A DNA stretch of 64,000 nt from Prochlorococcus sp. AG-355-N18 (GCA_003278535.1 QCEG01000002.1:107948-171947), one strand, 5' to 3'. Shown: positions 34,027-44,009, counted from the first letter of the stretch. Notes: a model not told the origin generated them from the sequence alone. A program made the numbers and translations.

Positions 34027-34635
34027 ATGATAGTCGTTTTTAAAAGGCCCATTTCTCAAATTAAATATTTATCTTCAATTACCTCAGATGAGTGGATAAA
34101 ACTCGCATTATCTAATCCAATAGATATTCTTATAGACCATGCTCATTGCGAAAGAAAAGCTGCAGGAGTAGCTATTCAATTGATGTTTAGATATCCATCA
34201 GAACCAAATCTTGCAGAAGTTCTAAGTCCAATAGCGAGGGAGGAATTAGAGCATTTTGAAAAAATACTTTATTTTTTAAAGGATCTTGGACATTCTCTTA
34301 AGTCCTTAAAACCGCCTCCATATGGAACTGAATTGTCAAAGAATATAAGAAAGGAAGAGCCCAATAGAATGCTTGATAGTTTCTTAATAGCAGGACTTAT
34401 TGAAGCGAGAAGTCATGAGAGATTAAGCTTGCTTGCTCTGAATTCTGAACATAAATCGTTTAAATCCCTTTATGAGTCTCTACTTGAAAGTGAGGCAAGA
34501 CATTTTGGAGTTTACTGGAAACTAGCGCAAACTAAATTCTCTAAAAATCAAACTTTCAAAAGGTTAGAGGAATTGTCTGAAATTGAGTCTGCAATATTAG
34601 CTGAAACTTTTATGATGCCAAGGGTACATAGCTAA
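34027..34635 (+). CDS. miaE: tRNA-(ms2io6A37)-hydroxylase-like diiron protein
   Basis: A 202-aa protein of the MiaE family, non-haem diiron four-helix bundles that hydroxylate the isopentenyl group of modified A37 in tRNA. Iron ligands are visible as DHAHCERKAA, REELEHFEKIL, EARSHERL and ESEARHFGVYWKL. The ATG directly follows the aroQ stop. Picocyanobacteria commonly carry this gene beside cobI. Confidence 0.88.
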   Translation: MIVVFKRPISQIKYLSSITSDEWIKLALSNPIDILIDHAHCERKAAGVAIQLMFRYPSEPNLAEVLSPIAREELEHFEKILYFLKDLGHSLKSLKPPPYGTELSKNIRKEEPNRMLDSFLIAGLIEARSHERLSLLALNSEHKSFKSLYESLLESEARHFGVYWKLAQTKFSKNQTFKRLEELSEIESAILAETFMMPRVHS

Positions 34636-34651
34636 AGTTAATAAAATAAAA

Positions 34652-35407
34652 ATGATAATAAACAAGTTCTTAAGTTTACTGAATCGATATAAAACTGATT
34701 CGCCAACATTCACTATCGTTGGTGTAGGCCCTGGAGATCCATCGCTTTTAACAATTGCTGCTGTGGATGCAATAAAAAAAGCGAATGTTATAGTTTTTCC
34801 AATTTCAGATGATAATAAAAAGAGTTTCGCTGCAGAAATAGTCAAGAGATACACCAAATTTAAAAAAAATGTACCTATCATCTTTCCAATGGCTAGGAAG
34901 GATTTTGATCCTGATGAAATATGGTCTAAAGCTGTAGAAAAAATTGTGAAATTTATAAAAAACGGTGAATCAGTTGTTTTACTTTGCCTTGGAGATACCT
35001 CAATATTTGCAAGTTCTTCTAATATTTTGAGGATCATAAAGAATAATTATCCAGAAATCATTACTAAAACCATACCTGGTATATCTTCACTATCAGCAAC
35101 AGCAGCTTTGAATGATTTTGATTTAGTTAAAAAAGGTGAGACTTTAATAATCAAAGAGTGCCCCTCTTCCAATTCAGAATTAACATCCCTAATTAAAGAA
35201 AGTAGAGAAAATAAAACAATCTTGGCCATTATGAAAATTGGGAAAAGATGGCATTTAGTTAGGGAAACTTTAAAAAAAGAGGATATTATCAAAAAATCAT
35301 TAATTGCTTTGAATGTTGGTACGCCTGATCAAATTATTCAATATGCATCTCAATATAATAAGGAAGTTATGCCTTATTTTTCTTTGATTTTGATAAGGTT
35401 TGATTAA
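34652..35407 (+). CDS. cobI: Precorrin-2 C20-methyltransferase
   Basis: A 251-aa SAM-dependent tetrapyrrole methylase. TIVGVGPGDPSLLTIAAVDA IKKANVIVFP is the family's N-terminal signature, VVLLCLGDTSIFASS is the SAM-binding strand and PGISSLSATAA is the substrate loop. It adds the C20 methyl group in cobalamin (pseudocobalamin in these organisms) synthesis. It shares its last base with the next gene's start, so it is coupled to the DUF gene. Confidence 0.9.
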   Translation: MIINKFLSLLNRYKTDSPTFTIVGVGPGDPSLLTIAAVDAIKKANVIVFPISDDNKKSFAAEIVKRYTKFKKNVPIIFPMARKDFDPDEIWSKAVEKIVKFIKNGESVVLLCLGDTSIFASSSNILRIIKNNYPEIITKTIPGISSLSATAALNDFDLVKKGETLIIKECPSSNSELTSLIKESRENKTILAIMKIGKRWHLVRETLKKEDIIKKSLIALNVGTPDQIIQYASQYNKEVMPYFSLILIRFD

Positions 35408-35892
35408 TGCCTAAAAAAGAAAAATTTATTGAAAATCAATTTACATGGCCAATATGTAAAAAACTATTATTTCTTATTCTTGAAGATAAAGTTAGTGATA
35501 AATTTGTTTGTGAATTAGTTTGGGAAAGACTTTTTTACACTAAAGAACTCTCTATAAATGATTGGAGCTTTAGCGCATTAACTCCATCTTATTGGTCAGA
35601 AAAATTTGAAAAAGCTCCTCAAATCATTTCAGAGCGACCAGCCTCAGTACATTTGACTCGATCAATTCCAAAAGACTATAAACAAGGATTGAAAAATTTT
35701 CTTAATTTTAAAGGTTATAAGATTAATGAACTCTATCCAAGAAGAACTAGAAGAGCGACGGCAGTAAATTGGTTGATTTATTGGGCGATTGAAAATGATT
35801 GCTTTTCAAAAGATAGTGGATTAATGCCAAGCCCAAGTTCACCGCCAGTTAATCCAGTTAAAGGACATTTTGGTGATCCAGAAATTAAATAA
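35407..35892 (+). CDS. Conserved cyanobacterial protein, DUF1823-like
   Basis: A 161-aa soluble protein with FVCELVWERLFY, DWSFSALTPSYWSEKFEKAP and YPRRTRRATAVNWLIYWAIE, and a proline-rich tail (MPSPSSPPVNPVKGHFGDP). The pattern fits a conserved cyanobacterial protein of unknown function, which I recall as DUF1823; the family number is from memory. Its start overlaps the cobI stop, and der follows. Confidence 0.65.
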   Translation: MPKKEKFIENQFTWPICKKLLFLILEDKVSDKFVCELVWERLFYTKELSINDWSFSALTPSYWSEKFEKAPQIISERPASVHLTRSIPKDYKQGLKNFLNFKGYKINELYPRRTRRATAVNWLIYWAIENDCFSKDSGLMPSPSSPPVNPVKGHFGDPEIK

Positions 35893-35966
35893 GTTTTTTT
35901 GAAAAAGGTAAATGATTCTATTAAAGGTATAGTTGTAATGGACACTACTTTCTTTGGAGAGAAGAA

Positions 35967-37340
35967 TTGATTCTTCCTATAATAGCCATTATCGGAAGAC
36001 CGAACGTTGGGAAATCTACTTTAGTTAATCGTCTTTGCCAAAGTAATGATGCAATAGTATTTGATAAGCCTGGTGTTACAAGAGATAGAACTTATCAAAA
36101 TGCTTCATGGGGAGGTAAGGAATTTCAAATAGTTGATACTGGAGGTTTAGTTTTTGATGATGATAGTGAATTTCTCCCAGAGATAAGGACACAAGTTTTC
36201 TTGGCTTTAGAAGAGGCTTCACTCGCGTTACTTGTGGTAGATGGGAATCAAGGTGTTACTGATGGTGATTTATCAATAGCAAAATGGTTAAGAAACTCAA
36301 GTTGTAAAACAATTGTTGCTGTTAATAAATGCGAATCGACTACTTTAGGCATATCCCTAGCTTCTGAGTTCTGGAAATTAGGATTGGGCGAACCTAACCC
36401 TGTTTCGGCTATTCATGGTTCAGGTACTGGAGATCTTTTAGATCTCGTTATTGGCGAACTTCCTGAAAATAATATCCAGGATGATGAAGAAAAGATAATG
36501 ATGTCAATTATTGGTAGGCCTAATGTTGGTAAATCTAGTTTGTTAAATTCAATCTGTGGAGAAAAAAGAGCAATAGTTAGTGATATTAGTGGTACGACAA
36601 CTGATTCAATAGATACGCTTATTAAAAAAGGTAATAATCATTGGAAAATTATTGATACTGCAGGGATTAGAAGAAAGAAAAATGTTAAATATGGCACTGA
36701 ATTCTTTGGTATTAATAGAGCTTTTAAATCTATAGATAGAAGTGATGTTTGTGTTTTAGTTATAGATGCTATAGATGGAGTAACTGATCAAGACCAGAAG
36801 CTGGCTGGGCGCATAGAAGAACAAGGCAGAGCTTGCATAATTGTTGTTAATAAATGGGATCTTGTAGAAAAAAATAGTTCAACAATTTATCAAGTAGAAA
36901 AAGAACTTAGATCTAAACTTTATTTTTTACACTGGTCAAAAATGATTTTTATATCTGCCCTAACTGGCCAAAGAGTTGATAATATTTTTGAGCATGCTCT
37001 TAATGCTGTAAATCAACATAGAAGAAGAGTTACAACATCTGTAGTTAATGAAGTACTTAAAGAATCAATCAGTTGGAAAAGTCCTCCAACTAAGAGAAGC
37101 GGTAAGCAAGGTAAGCTTTATTACGGTACTCAAGTAAAGAACAAACCTCCCACTTTTACTCTTTTTGTGAATGACCCTAAATTATTCGGAATAACTTATA
37201 GAAGATATATTGAAAAACAAATTAGAGTAAATTTAGGCTTTGAAGGCACACCCCTCATTTTACTTTGGAGAGGAAAACAGCAAAGAGCTTTAAATAAAGA
37301 AGTCGAAAGAGAAAATATTGAGTTAATTCAAAAAGATTAA
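35967..37340 (+). CDS. der: Ribosome-assembly GTPase Der (EngA)
   Basis: A 457-aa protein with two tandem G domains: GRPNVGKST at 9-17 and GRPNVGKSS at about 182-190, each with DTGG/DTAG and NK-x-E or NKWD motifs. A C-terminal KH-like domain follows ([27 protein letters not shown]). Der supports 50S subunit maturation. The start is TTG at 35967, just before the first beta strand ([10 protein letters not shown]). It shares one base with ecfT downstream. Confidence 0.96.
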   Translation: MILPIIAIIGRPNVGKSTLVNRLCQSNDAIVFDKPGVTRDRTYQNASWGGKEFQIVDTGGLVFDDDSEFLPEIRTQVFLALEEASLALLVVDGNQGVTDGDLSIAKWLRNSSCKTIVAVNKCESTTLGISLASEFWKLGLGEPNPVSAIHGSGTGDLLDLVIGELPENNIQDDEEKIMMSIIGRPNVGKSSLLNSICGEKRAIVSDISGTTTDSIDTLIKKGNNHWKIIDTAGIRRKKNVKYGTEFFGINRAFKSIDRSDVCVLVIDAIDGVTDQDQKLAGRIEEQGRACIIVVNKWDLVEKNSSTIYQVEKELRSKLYFLHWSKMIFISALTGQRVDNIFEHALNAVNQHRRRVTTSVVNEVLKESISWKSPPTKRSGKQGKLYYGTQVKNKPPTFTLFVNDPKLFGITYRRYIEKQIRVNLGFEGTPLILLWRGKQQRALNKEVERENIELIQKD

Positions 37341-38254
37341 TGAATTTGCTTACCAAATTTTCTGTTGGTCAATACGTTCATGGTAATAGAAGTTGGCTAA
37401 GAATTATAGATAGTAGATTAAAAATAATTATGGTAATGATATTTTTAATCACTCCAATTTGGGCAGGTCCAATATGGAGATTAAGTTTAGTTGGTTTTTT
37501 ACTATTAATTACTTTTTTAAGTTTATTGCCATCAAGAGTATGGTGGCGATCATTATTTTTTCTCTCATGTTTGTCACTATTAATTGGATGTATATCAATA
37601 CTTGCCTCGTCTGATATTCAATCTCTTGATGGCTACTTAAGAAATCCTAATGAGTTGCAAGTAGTAATGGAAAGCCAAAAAGAATGGAATATTTTGCAAA
37701 TTCCTTCGCAGAAGATATGGTTTGTTAATTTTGGTCCCTACAACTTATCAAGAAAAGCTTTTGAACTAGGAATAAAAACCTCTACTTTGATATTTACCGT
37801 TATTCATAGTGTGAATTTGATGCTTTTAACCACATTGCAGGAAGACATTGTGTGGGGATTAAGTTGGTTTATGTATCCATTAAGAAAGATTGGATTGCCA
37901 ACTAGTAAGTGGCTTTTTCAGTTGTTAATTGCATTACGTTTTATTCCTCTAGTGCAGGAAGAAATTCAAAATATCATTAAATCAGTCTCAGTTAGATCAA
38001 TAAATTTTCGAAATTTAGGACTAAAGAAATCCTTTAATGTTTTATTAATCTTAATGGAAAGGTTATTTCAAAATATATTTCTGAGAATTGATCATGGAGC
38101 AGAATCATTACTCTCAAAGAAAAAAATTATTATAAAAACCAACAGATTTAGAACTCTTTATCCTTCAAAATCTCTCAATGTAATTGTTAATACATTATCG
38201 ATTTGTTTTATTTGCATAGCAATTTTTCTTAGAAAACTGTATGGTGCATTATAA
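37340..38254 (+). CDS. Energy-coupling factor (CbiQ-type) transporter membrane subunit
   Basis: A 304-aa protein with four to six membrane helices (IIMVMIFLITPIWAGPIW, LVGFLLLITFLSLLPSRVWW, SLFFLSCLSLLIGCISIL, STLIFTVIHSVNLMLLTTLQ, VIVNTLSICFICIAIFL). It has the family's coupling-type motifs (ALRFIPLVQEEIQNIIKSVS VR, then NVLLILMERLFQNIFLRIDH GAESLLS, close to A-R-G). ECF T-subunits couple ATPase subunits to vitamin-binding S-subunits. It overlaps der by one base. Confidence 0.85.
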   Translation: MNLLTKFSVGQYVHGNRSWLRIIDSRLKIIMVMIFLITPIWAGPIWRLSLVGFLLLITFLSLLPSRVWWRSLFFLSCLSLLIGCISILASSDIQSLDGYLRNPNELQVVMESQKEWNILQIPSQKIWFVNFGPYNLSRKAFELGIKTSTLIFTVIHSVNLMLLTTLQEDIVWGLSWFMYPLRKIGLPTSKWLFQLLIALRFIPLVQEEIQNIIKSVSVRSINFRNLGLKKSFNVLLILMERLFQNIFLRIDHGAESLLSKKKIIIKTNRFRTLYPSKSLNVIVNTLSICFICIAIFLRKLYGAL

Positions 38255-38273
38255 ATAACACAATATTTTAGGT

Positions 38274-38540
38274 TTGAGTTCTGAGCGTTATTTAAACCAT
38301 CCAACATTTGGCATGTTGTACCAAGTTTCTCCTGGAAATGATGGGAGAGATATTTATGCGACTTTATACGCTCAAAAAATGTTTTTCTTGGTAGAAGTTC
38401 GACAGAGAGAAGTTTTTTTTGAGGTTATACCTTATTTAGATGCCCGTAATCAGGCCGAATTAAACCTTCAAAAAGCTAGAAGAAAAGGATCTGACGAACT
38501 ATCTAAATGGGAGAATTTATTTACGCAAACTTTCTTATAA
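38274..38540 (+). CDS. pipX: PipX, NtcA coactivator / PII-binding protein
   Basis: An 88-aa protein: ERYLNHPTFGMLYQVSPGND is the PipX opening, followed by a Tudor-like fold (YATLYAQKMFFLVEVRQREV FFEVIPYLDAR) and two C-terminal helices. It binds the regulator NtcA when 2-oxoglutarate is high and PII otherwise, linking nitrogen status to transcription. The start is TTG. It precedes pipY by 3 bp, the conserved cyanobacterial pair. Confidence 0.93.
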   Translation: MSSERYLNHPTFGMLYQVSPGNDGRDIYATLYAQKMFFLVEVRQREVFFEVIPYLDARNQAELNLQKARRKGSDELSKWENLFTQTFL

Positions 38541-38543
38541 AAG

Positions 38544-39179
38544 GTGAACCCTGCAAATTATTTAAAAATAAAAAATAAAATACCATCAAATGTAAATATT
38601 CTTGCGGTAAGTAAAGGATTCAAAAGTCAAGAAATCAAGACTATTCAAAATATAGGTCAGAACGATTTTGGTGAAAGTAAGGTTCAAGAGGCGTTTGAAA
38701 AACAATTAACCTTAAAAGATCTTAAACAAATAAATTGGCACTTTATTGGAAGAATACAAAGTAATAAAATAAGAAAAATAGTTCAAAATTTTAAATATAT
38801 TCATTCAGTAGATTCATTTGAAAAGTTGCAAAAGATTTCTAATATTTCACGTGAAGAGAAGAAAAATCCATTAATAATGTTGCAGGTTAAGTTGAGTGAT
38901 GATCCTACAAAAGGAGGATTTAATCCTGAATTTTTAATTTTCAAATGGAAAGAAATTCAAGAGTTGAAAAATATTTCATTAACCGGTTTGATGACTATCA
39001 ATCCTAAAGGACTAAGCTCTAAAGAAAATTCAGGATTGTTCAAAAAATGTCGTGCTCTCGCTGATTCTCTGCAACTACCAGATTGTTCTATGGGGATGTC
39101 AGGTGATTGGGAGGAAGCTATTGACGCTGGATCGACTTGGTTAAGATTAGGATCATTGATTTTTGGAGGCAGATCCTAA
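38544..39179 (+). CDS. pipY: PipY, YggS-family PLP-binding protein
   Basis: A 211-aa PLP homeostasis protein. ILAVSKGFKSQEIKTI holds the PLP lysine; FGESKVQEAFEK, WHFIGRIQSNKIRKIV, GLMTI and SMGMSGDWEEAIDAGSTWLR LGSLIFG are family motifs. No enzymatic activity is known for this family; it affects vitamin B6 and amino-acid pools. GTG start, 3 bp after pipX, so co-transcribed. Confidence 0.95.
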   Translation: MNPANYLKIKNKIPSNVNILAVSKGFKSQEIKTIQNIGQNDFGESKVQEAFEKQLTLKDLKQINWHFIGRIQSNKIRKIVQNFKYIHSVDSFEKLQKISNISREEKKNPLIMLQVKLSDDPTKGGFNPEFLIFKWKEIQELKNISLTGLMTINPKGLSSKENSGLFKKCRALADSLQLPDCSMGMSGDWEEAIDAGSTWLRLGSLIFGGRS

Positions 39180-39328
39180 TTAGTTATTTTTTTATAAAAT
39201 CTTATCTATAAACTTGCAGTAAAGTTCAACTAACGTTATTTAAGTATAGGTAGTTTATTCATTTAAAAAATGAATCTATTACTCAAGGTTCTTAAACCTT
39301 AGTAATCAATTTCAAGAGGATTTAAAAG

Positions 39329-39904
39329 GTGTCACTTATTTCTAGATTAAAGGCAGTTGTTGCAGGGGATGAGTATCTCGATGATGATTTTGATGAGTTG
39401 GATTATGCTTCAGAGGATGAATTAAATGATATTAATAATTTCAAACAAAATCCAAAGAATGCAAATGCCCTTGCAAATTCAAATCCATTCGATTTTATGA
39501 ATAACAACAGATCATCAAAAGTAGTTGGTATGCCTGGAATCACAAATTCATCCTCAGAAGTAAGCTTAATGGAACCAAGAAGTTTTGATGAGATGCCTCA
39601 AGCTATACAAGCATTAAGAGAGAGAAAGACTGTAATTCTCAATTTAACTATGATGGATCCTGATCAAGCTCAAAGAGCGGTTGATTTTATTGCTGGGGGC
39701 ACATACGCAATTGATGGACATCAAGAGAGAGTCGGTGAAAGTATTTTTCTTTTTGCTCCAAGTTGTGTAAATGTAACTAGTTCTTCCCCAGAGGAAGCTT
39801 CTCCTTCTTCTGTGTCTACAGAAAATACACCACAATATAGTTTGGGCAAAAATACTACTCCAGAACCAGCATGGGGTAATTCTAAATTAAGTGCTTATTC
39901 ATGA
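39329..39904 (+). CDS. sepF: Cell-division protein SepF
   Basis: A 191-aa protein. The N-terminus [21 protein letters not shown] is the membrane-binding amphipathic helix, followed by an acidic/Asn linker. The SepF core lies at about 88-150 ([62 protein letters not shown]). It tethers FtsZ to the membrane in place of or beside FtsA. GTG start with GAGGA 12 bp upstream. It lies in the conserved order pipX, pipY, sepF, proC. Confidence 0.95.
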   Translation: MSLISRLKAVVAGDEYLDDDFDELDYASEDELNDINNFKQNPKNANALANSNPFDFMNNNRSSKVVGMPGITNSSSEVSLMEPRSFDEMPQAIQALRERKTVILNLTMMDPDQAQRAVDFIAGGTYAIDGHQERVGESIFLFAPSCVNVTSSSPEEASPSSVSTENTPQYSLGKNTTPEPAWGNSKLSAYS

Positions 39905-39911
39905 TTAATCT

Positions 39912-40724
39912 GTGACAGATAAAATTGCGATTATTGGTTTTGGAAATATTGCAAGTGCTATAGTTACACCTCTATTAGACAACAAATTAATTCAGCCAGA
40001 GAATGTTTTTTGTCTTGTAAATACAGAAAAAAGTTTAGAAAACATAAAAAAAAATTATAAACATAATATAAACGTTTATAAATCAGGTTCTAAAGAGTCA
40101 AAAATAATTTGGGATTGTCAATATAAACTTCTTTCAATAAAGCCCCAACAATTAAATGATATAATTGAGGACCATCATATAAAAAATAAGGACAATTTTA
40201 TAGTTTCAATTCTTGCCGGGGTTTCAATAAATAGACTTACTCAAAAGTTTCCTAATCATAAATGTGTGAGGGTAGTTACAAATATTCCAATAACTATTGG
40301 AAAAGGTTTAACAGGCATTTCTTGGGGAGAAGAAATTACAGAAGATCAGAAAAAATTTACAAAAAAATTATTTGAAAATACTAGTAAAATTTATGAATTT
40401 ACTGAAGATTACCTTGATATATTTTTAGCTTTAACTTCATCAGGTCCTGCAATTATTGCTTTAATTATAGAAGCATTAAGTGATGGAGGATTAAGCGGGG
40501 GATTGCCAAAAATAATTTCAGAGGAACTTGTTATGGAAATGATACTAGGAACTATTTGTCTAATAAAGGAAAATAAACTTACTACTTCTGAGCTTAAAAA
40601 TTTAGTAACCTCTCCAGGTGGAACAACTATTTCTGCTTTAAGGGTTTTAGAAAAAAAGAGTGTAAGGTCAGCATTAATGGAATCAATAGTTTCAGCTAGT
40701 AATCGAAGTAAAGAGTTTCGTTAG
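39912..40724 (+). CDS. proC: Pyrroline-5-carboxylate reductase
   Basis: A 270-aa enzyme of proline synthesis. The Rossmann opening IAIIGFGNIASAIVTPLL binds NAD(P)H. LSIKPQQL, CVRVVTNIPITIGKGLTGIS, LTSSGPAIIALIIEALSDGG LSGGLP and LVTSPGGTTISALRVLE are the family signatures. GTG start 7 bp after sepF. Confidence 0.95.
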   Translation: MTDKIAIIGFGNIASAIVTPLLDNKLIQPENVFCLVNTEKSLENIKKNYKHNINVYKSGSKESKIIWDCQYKLLSIKPQQLNDIIEDHHIKNKDNFIVSILAGVSINRLTQKFPNHKCVRVVTNIPITIGKGLTGISWGEEITEDQKKFTKKLFENTSKIYEFTEDYLDIFLALTSSGPAIIALIIEALSDGGLSGGLPKIISEELVMEMILGTICLIKENKLTTSELKNLVTSPGGTTISALRVLEKKSVRSALMESIVSASNRSKEFR

Positions 40725-40729
40725 GTTTT

Positions 40730-41887
40730 TCAATTATCTTTTAAGTTCACATAAACTTTTTCAAGTGAATTTATATTTTTAGCAATTGTGTATCTCTCAA
40801 GTATACGTTCTCTAGCTCTTTCTCCAAGGTCTTTTGTAAATGAAGGGTGTTCTACAAGAATTGGGATTATAGTTTTTAATTGTCCAGCCACATTATCAGT
40901 TGAAATTACTATTCCTGCTCCGTTATCTAAAACTTCACCATCAGCTCCGGCATCTGTAGCTATACAAGCAGTACCTGCAGACATTGCCTCTAAAAGTGAT
41001 AATGATAAACCTTCTACTAAGCTTGGTAAGAAAAATACTTCTGCTATTTGCATTATTGCTATCCTAGTTTCTAAGTCTAATTCGGCACCCCACCAAATTA
41101 ATTTCTCATTGCCAAGGTTAGAAAAACTATTTTCAAGTGTTAGCTTCATTGGTCCATCCCCAACAATAACTAATTTGCAATTTTGAGTTTTTGTTTGGCG
41201 CCAAGAACGTAAAAGTGCCTCGATATTTTTCTCATTTGCAATCCTTCCCATATATAAAAAGATTCTTTCATTTCCAAGTTTGTTTTTTACCTGATCATAT
41301 TTTTTACTTTTTTTGCAAAAAGGTTTCCAAATATTTTCATCAACACCGTTTGGAATGATTATTTGTTTTTCTTTAGGTACTCCTAATTTCTCAAGAACAT
41401 TTTTTTGAGGTTCAGAAAAAATAATTATTTTATCGAACTTTGCTAAAGAGGGAGCATAAAGTTGATATGTTAATTGTTGAGTGCTCGCAGTTAGACTTCT
41501 ATTTTTTGCATCAAATGGTGGATGAAATGTTCCTATAAGAGGAACATTAATTTCATTACAAAGCTCTGGAAGTCTAAAGTCTAAAGGAGATAAAGTTAGG
41601 CTTGCATGTACTATGTCAGGTTTTAATCTTTCCAATGATAACCTTAGTTCTTTTTCAGCCCTTGGCGAGGGTATTGTATAAACTTGAGATTTAATTAAAT
41701 ATGGGAGACTTACATCAGGATCATTTGCAAGAAATAATTGGTTTGATGAATTTGAACTAGAGGGATTGTCGAAATGAATAAAACTAATTTTATGCCCTCT
41801 GGCCTTTAATTCCTTGGTAGTTGAATTACCGTAAGTTACATTTCCACAAAAAGGGGATTTTTTTCCCAACCAGGCAATATGAACCAC
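40730..41887 (-). CDS. GT4-family glycosyltransferase
   Basis: A 385-aa GT-B enzyme. HIAWLGKKSPFCGNVTYGNSTT is the acceptor-side N-terminus; IIIPNGVDENIW, FLYMGRIANEKNIEALLRSW, KLVIVGDGPM and FFLPSLVEGLSLSLLEAMSA G (E-x7-E) are the donor-binding motifs. The WLGKKSPFCGN start resembles cyanobacterial DgdA-type digalactosyldiacylglycerol synthases as I remember them, so a membrane-lipid role is possible; the substrate cannot be fixed from sequence. It is convergent with proC. Confidence 0.85.
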   Translation of the reverse strand: MVHIAWLGKKSPFCGNVTYGNSTTKELKARGHKISFIHFDNPSSSNSSNQLFLANDPDVSLPYLIKSQVYTIPSPRAEKELRLSLERLKPDIVHASLTLSPLDFRLPELCNEINVPLIGTFHPPFDAKNRSLTASTQQLTYQLYAPSLAKFDKIIIFSEPQKNVLEKLGVPKEKQIIIPNGVDENIWKPFCKKSKKYDQVKNKLGNERIFLYMGRIANEKNIEALLRSWRQTKTQNCKLVIVGDGPMKLTLENSFSNLGNEKLIWWGAELDLETRIAIMQIAEVFFLPSLVEGLSLSLLEAMSAGTACIATDAGADGEVLDNGAGIVISTDNVAGQLKTIIPILVEHPSFTKDLGERARERILERYTIAKNINSLEKVYVNLKDN

Positions 41888-41971
41888 ATTAATTGAATTA
41901 ACTATTTATTAAGTTAACAGTCAAAGGCGCCATGATCATATTTTTTAAATTTTTAATGCTTCATGAAAATG

Positions 41972-42757
41972 CTAACTATATATTTCTCTCAACATTTTTA
42001 ATGAAGATAGATCTTTCTCTAATTGAGCAGATATCCATGTCTCAATAATGAATAATATTTTAAGCCAGACTTTTTTAGGACCCAACAACTCTCCATTAGA
42101 TTTTATTGGTAATTCTGGGAAAAGAAGTCTCTGTAATAGAGCAACTTCAGATGCATTTATTTTTAGATTACTTTGTGGATCTTCTATGGATGAAAACCCT
42201 TCACTGGGCAAATAATAACAACTCCATTCCCAATTTCCTAAAGGTGGAATAATAGGTTCTCCAGTTTTGCAACAATGATGAATTGGTAAATTAATACCCC
42301 CGATGGCTAATAGATGGATTAAAGATTGAATACTCATTGAGAGCATTTTAATATCTTCTTCTTGAGACTCTTTATATAAATAAATCCTATCAAGATGTGC
42401 GAGAACGCAAGATAAATAGTCTTGTTGCTTGTCATTATTACCTACTAATAAAAATGTTAATTCAGTTATTGCTTGTGCAGCTGCAAGACATTCAATATTT
42501 TTCCCTAGACCAGAATAGCTTTTTAATATTTTAATTTGACGTACAGATTTAAGATTTCTTTTCCCAAAAATCTGTAGACTTAAATATGTTAAAGGAGTAG
42601 CAGCTGCAAGACTACTTTTAGGACGCCTAGCACCAGGTACCGCTAATCTAACAATCCCTTGCTCATCTGTAAGGATAGTTATTAATCTATCATTCTCGCC
42701 TAATGGAGAAGCTTTAATACAGAGACCTTTTAATCTGCACTCACCAGAACCAGACAT
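41972..42757 (-). CDS. recO: DNA repair protein RecO
   Basis: A 261-aa protein. The N-terminal OB fold shows RLKGLCIKASPLGENDRLIT ILTDEQGIVRLAVPGARRPK SSLAAATPLTYLSLQIFGKR. The helical part ends with ALLQRLLFPELP. RecO loads RecA onto SSB-coated gaps with RecR. Its ATG directly follows the stop of the DeoC-like gene. Confidence 0.92.
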   Translation of the reverse strand: MSGSGECRLKGLCIKASPLGENDRLITILTDEQGIVRLAVPGARRPKSSLAAATPLTYLSLQIFGKRNLKSVRQIKILKSYSGLGKNIECLAAAQAITELTFLLVGNNDKQQDYLSCVLAHLDRIYLYKESQEEDIKMLSMSIQSLIHLLAIGGINLPIHHCCKTGEPIIPPLGNWEWSCYYLPSEGFSSIEDPQSNLKINASEVALLQRLLFPELPIKSNGELLGPKKVWLKILFIIETWISAQLEKDLSSLKMLREIYS

Positions 42758-43417
42758 TTAAATAACGTTTACTTCTTCAAAAATTTCACAAAAATTGGAA
42801 GTTCCTACGCAACTAATTCCATTATCAAACAAATCAATTACTTGCGTCAGTTTTTTTATCCCACCTACCACTTTGATTTGATTTTGTGGCCCTGTTATTT
42901 TTAGTATTTCGGGGATATCATTAGATGTAAGAGGAGACCCAAACCCGTCCCCGAATTGAAAATTTTTTATTCCTAATTCCAAACAAATTTCTATCGCATT
43001 AATAAAAACCTCTTCTTGTAGTTTTGATTTATTTATGATTATCGAAACTGGTAATCCAGATAATTTAACTTGCTCAATTTCAGCAGCGAAAGTTTCTAAA
43101 TTTCTTTTTGATAAATTGATAAAGTTTGGGATATATTCAATTCCTTTTGCACCCTTATCTTTTGCAAAATAAACTAATTCTTCAATAAATGAAACTGGTA
43201 AATCTGCTAAAGGGTAAGAAATAAGTGCGTTTATATCCGAACTGTAATTACCTAAACAGTTTTTAAGATCAGTTAAATAATTTAGTGAAGTAGAAATATG
43301 TTTGATATTGTATTTTCTTATTAATTCGCAATTCACACAGAAATATTCCCAGGATAGATAAGGGTTGATAATAATCGCATGAATTTTCTCGTTTAATTCA
43401 TATTCAATATTGGGCAT
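42758..43417 (-). CDS. DeoC-like aldolase-fold protein, catalytic lysine apparently missing
   Basis: A 219-aa TIM-barrel protein of the deoxyribose-phosphate aldolase family. It matches in order (HISTSLNYLTDLKNCLGNYS SDINALISYPLA; KGAKGIEYIPN; KNFQFGDGFGSPLTSNDIPE ILKITG; IKVVGGIKKLTQVIDLFDNG ISCVGTSN). In DeoC the Schiff-base lysine sits in the F-V-K-T-S-T-G-F strand; here that strand reads NFQFGDGFG, with Gln in its place. The second lysine (IKVVGGIK) remains. Either the enzyme works differently or it has lost aldolase activity. It is coupled to recO downstream. Confidence 0.75.
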   Translation of the reverse strand: MPNIEYELNEKIHAIIINPYLSWEYFCVNCELIRKYNIKHISTSLNYLTDLKNCLGNYSSDINALISYPLADLPVSFIEELVYFAKDKGAKGIEYIPNFINLSKRNLETFAAEIEQVKLSGLPVSIIINKSKLQEEVFINAIEICLELGIKNFQFGDGFGSPLTSNDIPEILKITGPQNQIKVVGGIKKLTQVIDLFDNGISCVGTSNFCEIFEEVNVI

Positions 43418-43424
43418 TTAAAAC

Positions 43425-44009
43425 TTATTTAGATTGAATTAGTCCATAACCTCCATGATTCCTTTTATATATAACTTGAAGTTCATTATTTTTTTTGTTT
43501 CGAAAAACATAAAAATCGTGATCAATTAGATCTAATTGTTTTCTTGCTTCTTCTGATGAAATTGGAGTCATTTCAAAGTATTTATTTTTAATAGATGGCT
43601 CAGGCAGACTTGCTTCAGTTCCTTCTTTAAAAAAAGCTTTATCTAAAAAACTTGATTCCATACTTTCAATTGGTAAAGAATCTTTATTTTTAAATTGTTT
43701 ATTATGAATTGTTTTATTGTTTCTCTCTTTGTATTTACGTAATTTTCTACAAAGTTTATTTGAAACTAAATCAATGCTTGAGTATAGATTTTCAGTTTTT
43801 TCTTCAGCTCTAATTACGGTACCATTTGCAAAAATAGTAACTTCTGCAGTTTGGAACGAGACTCTTGGGTTCTTTTCAATTGAGAGGTGTATGTCAGCTT
43901 CTTTAACGATATCCTTATAGTGATGCGTTGCTTTTTCTATCTTTGCCTCAGTATATTCTTTTAATGCTCCAGTGAGCTCAAGATTCTTTCCATGGATTAA
44001 AATTTTCAT
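43425..44009 (-). CDS. hpf: Long-form ribosome hibernation factor (LrtA type)
   Basis: A 194-aa protein. Residues 1-100 are the HPF/YfiA RNA-binding domain (MKILIHGKNLELTGALKEYT EAKIEKATHHY ... ADIHLSIEKNPRVSFQTAEV TIFANGTVIRAEEKTENLYS SIDLVSNKLCRKLRKYKE). After a linker, the C-terminal dimerisation domain (ITPISSEEARKQLDLIDHDFYVF-like block to YKRNHGGYGLIQ) makes it the long form that pairs 70S ribosomes into inactive 100S dimers. Cyanobacterial lrtA is repressed by light. Confidence 0.94.
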   Translation of the reverse strand: MKILIHGKNLELTGALKEYTEAKIEKATHHYKDIVKEADIHLSIEKNPRVSFQTAEVTIFANGTVIRAEEKTENLYSSIDLVSNKLCRKLRKYKERNNKTIHNKQFKNKDSLPIESMESSFLDKAFFKEGTEASLPEPSIKNKYFEMTPISSEEARKQLDLIDHDFYVFRNKKNNELQVIYKRNHGGYGLIQSK

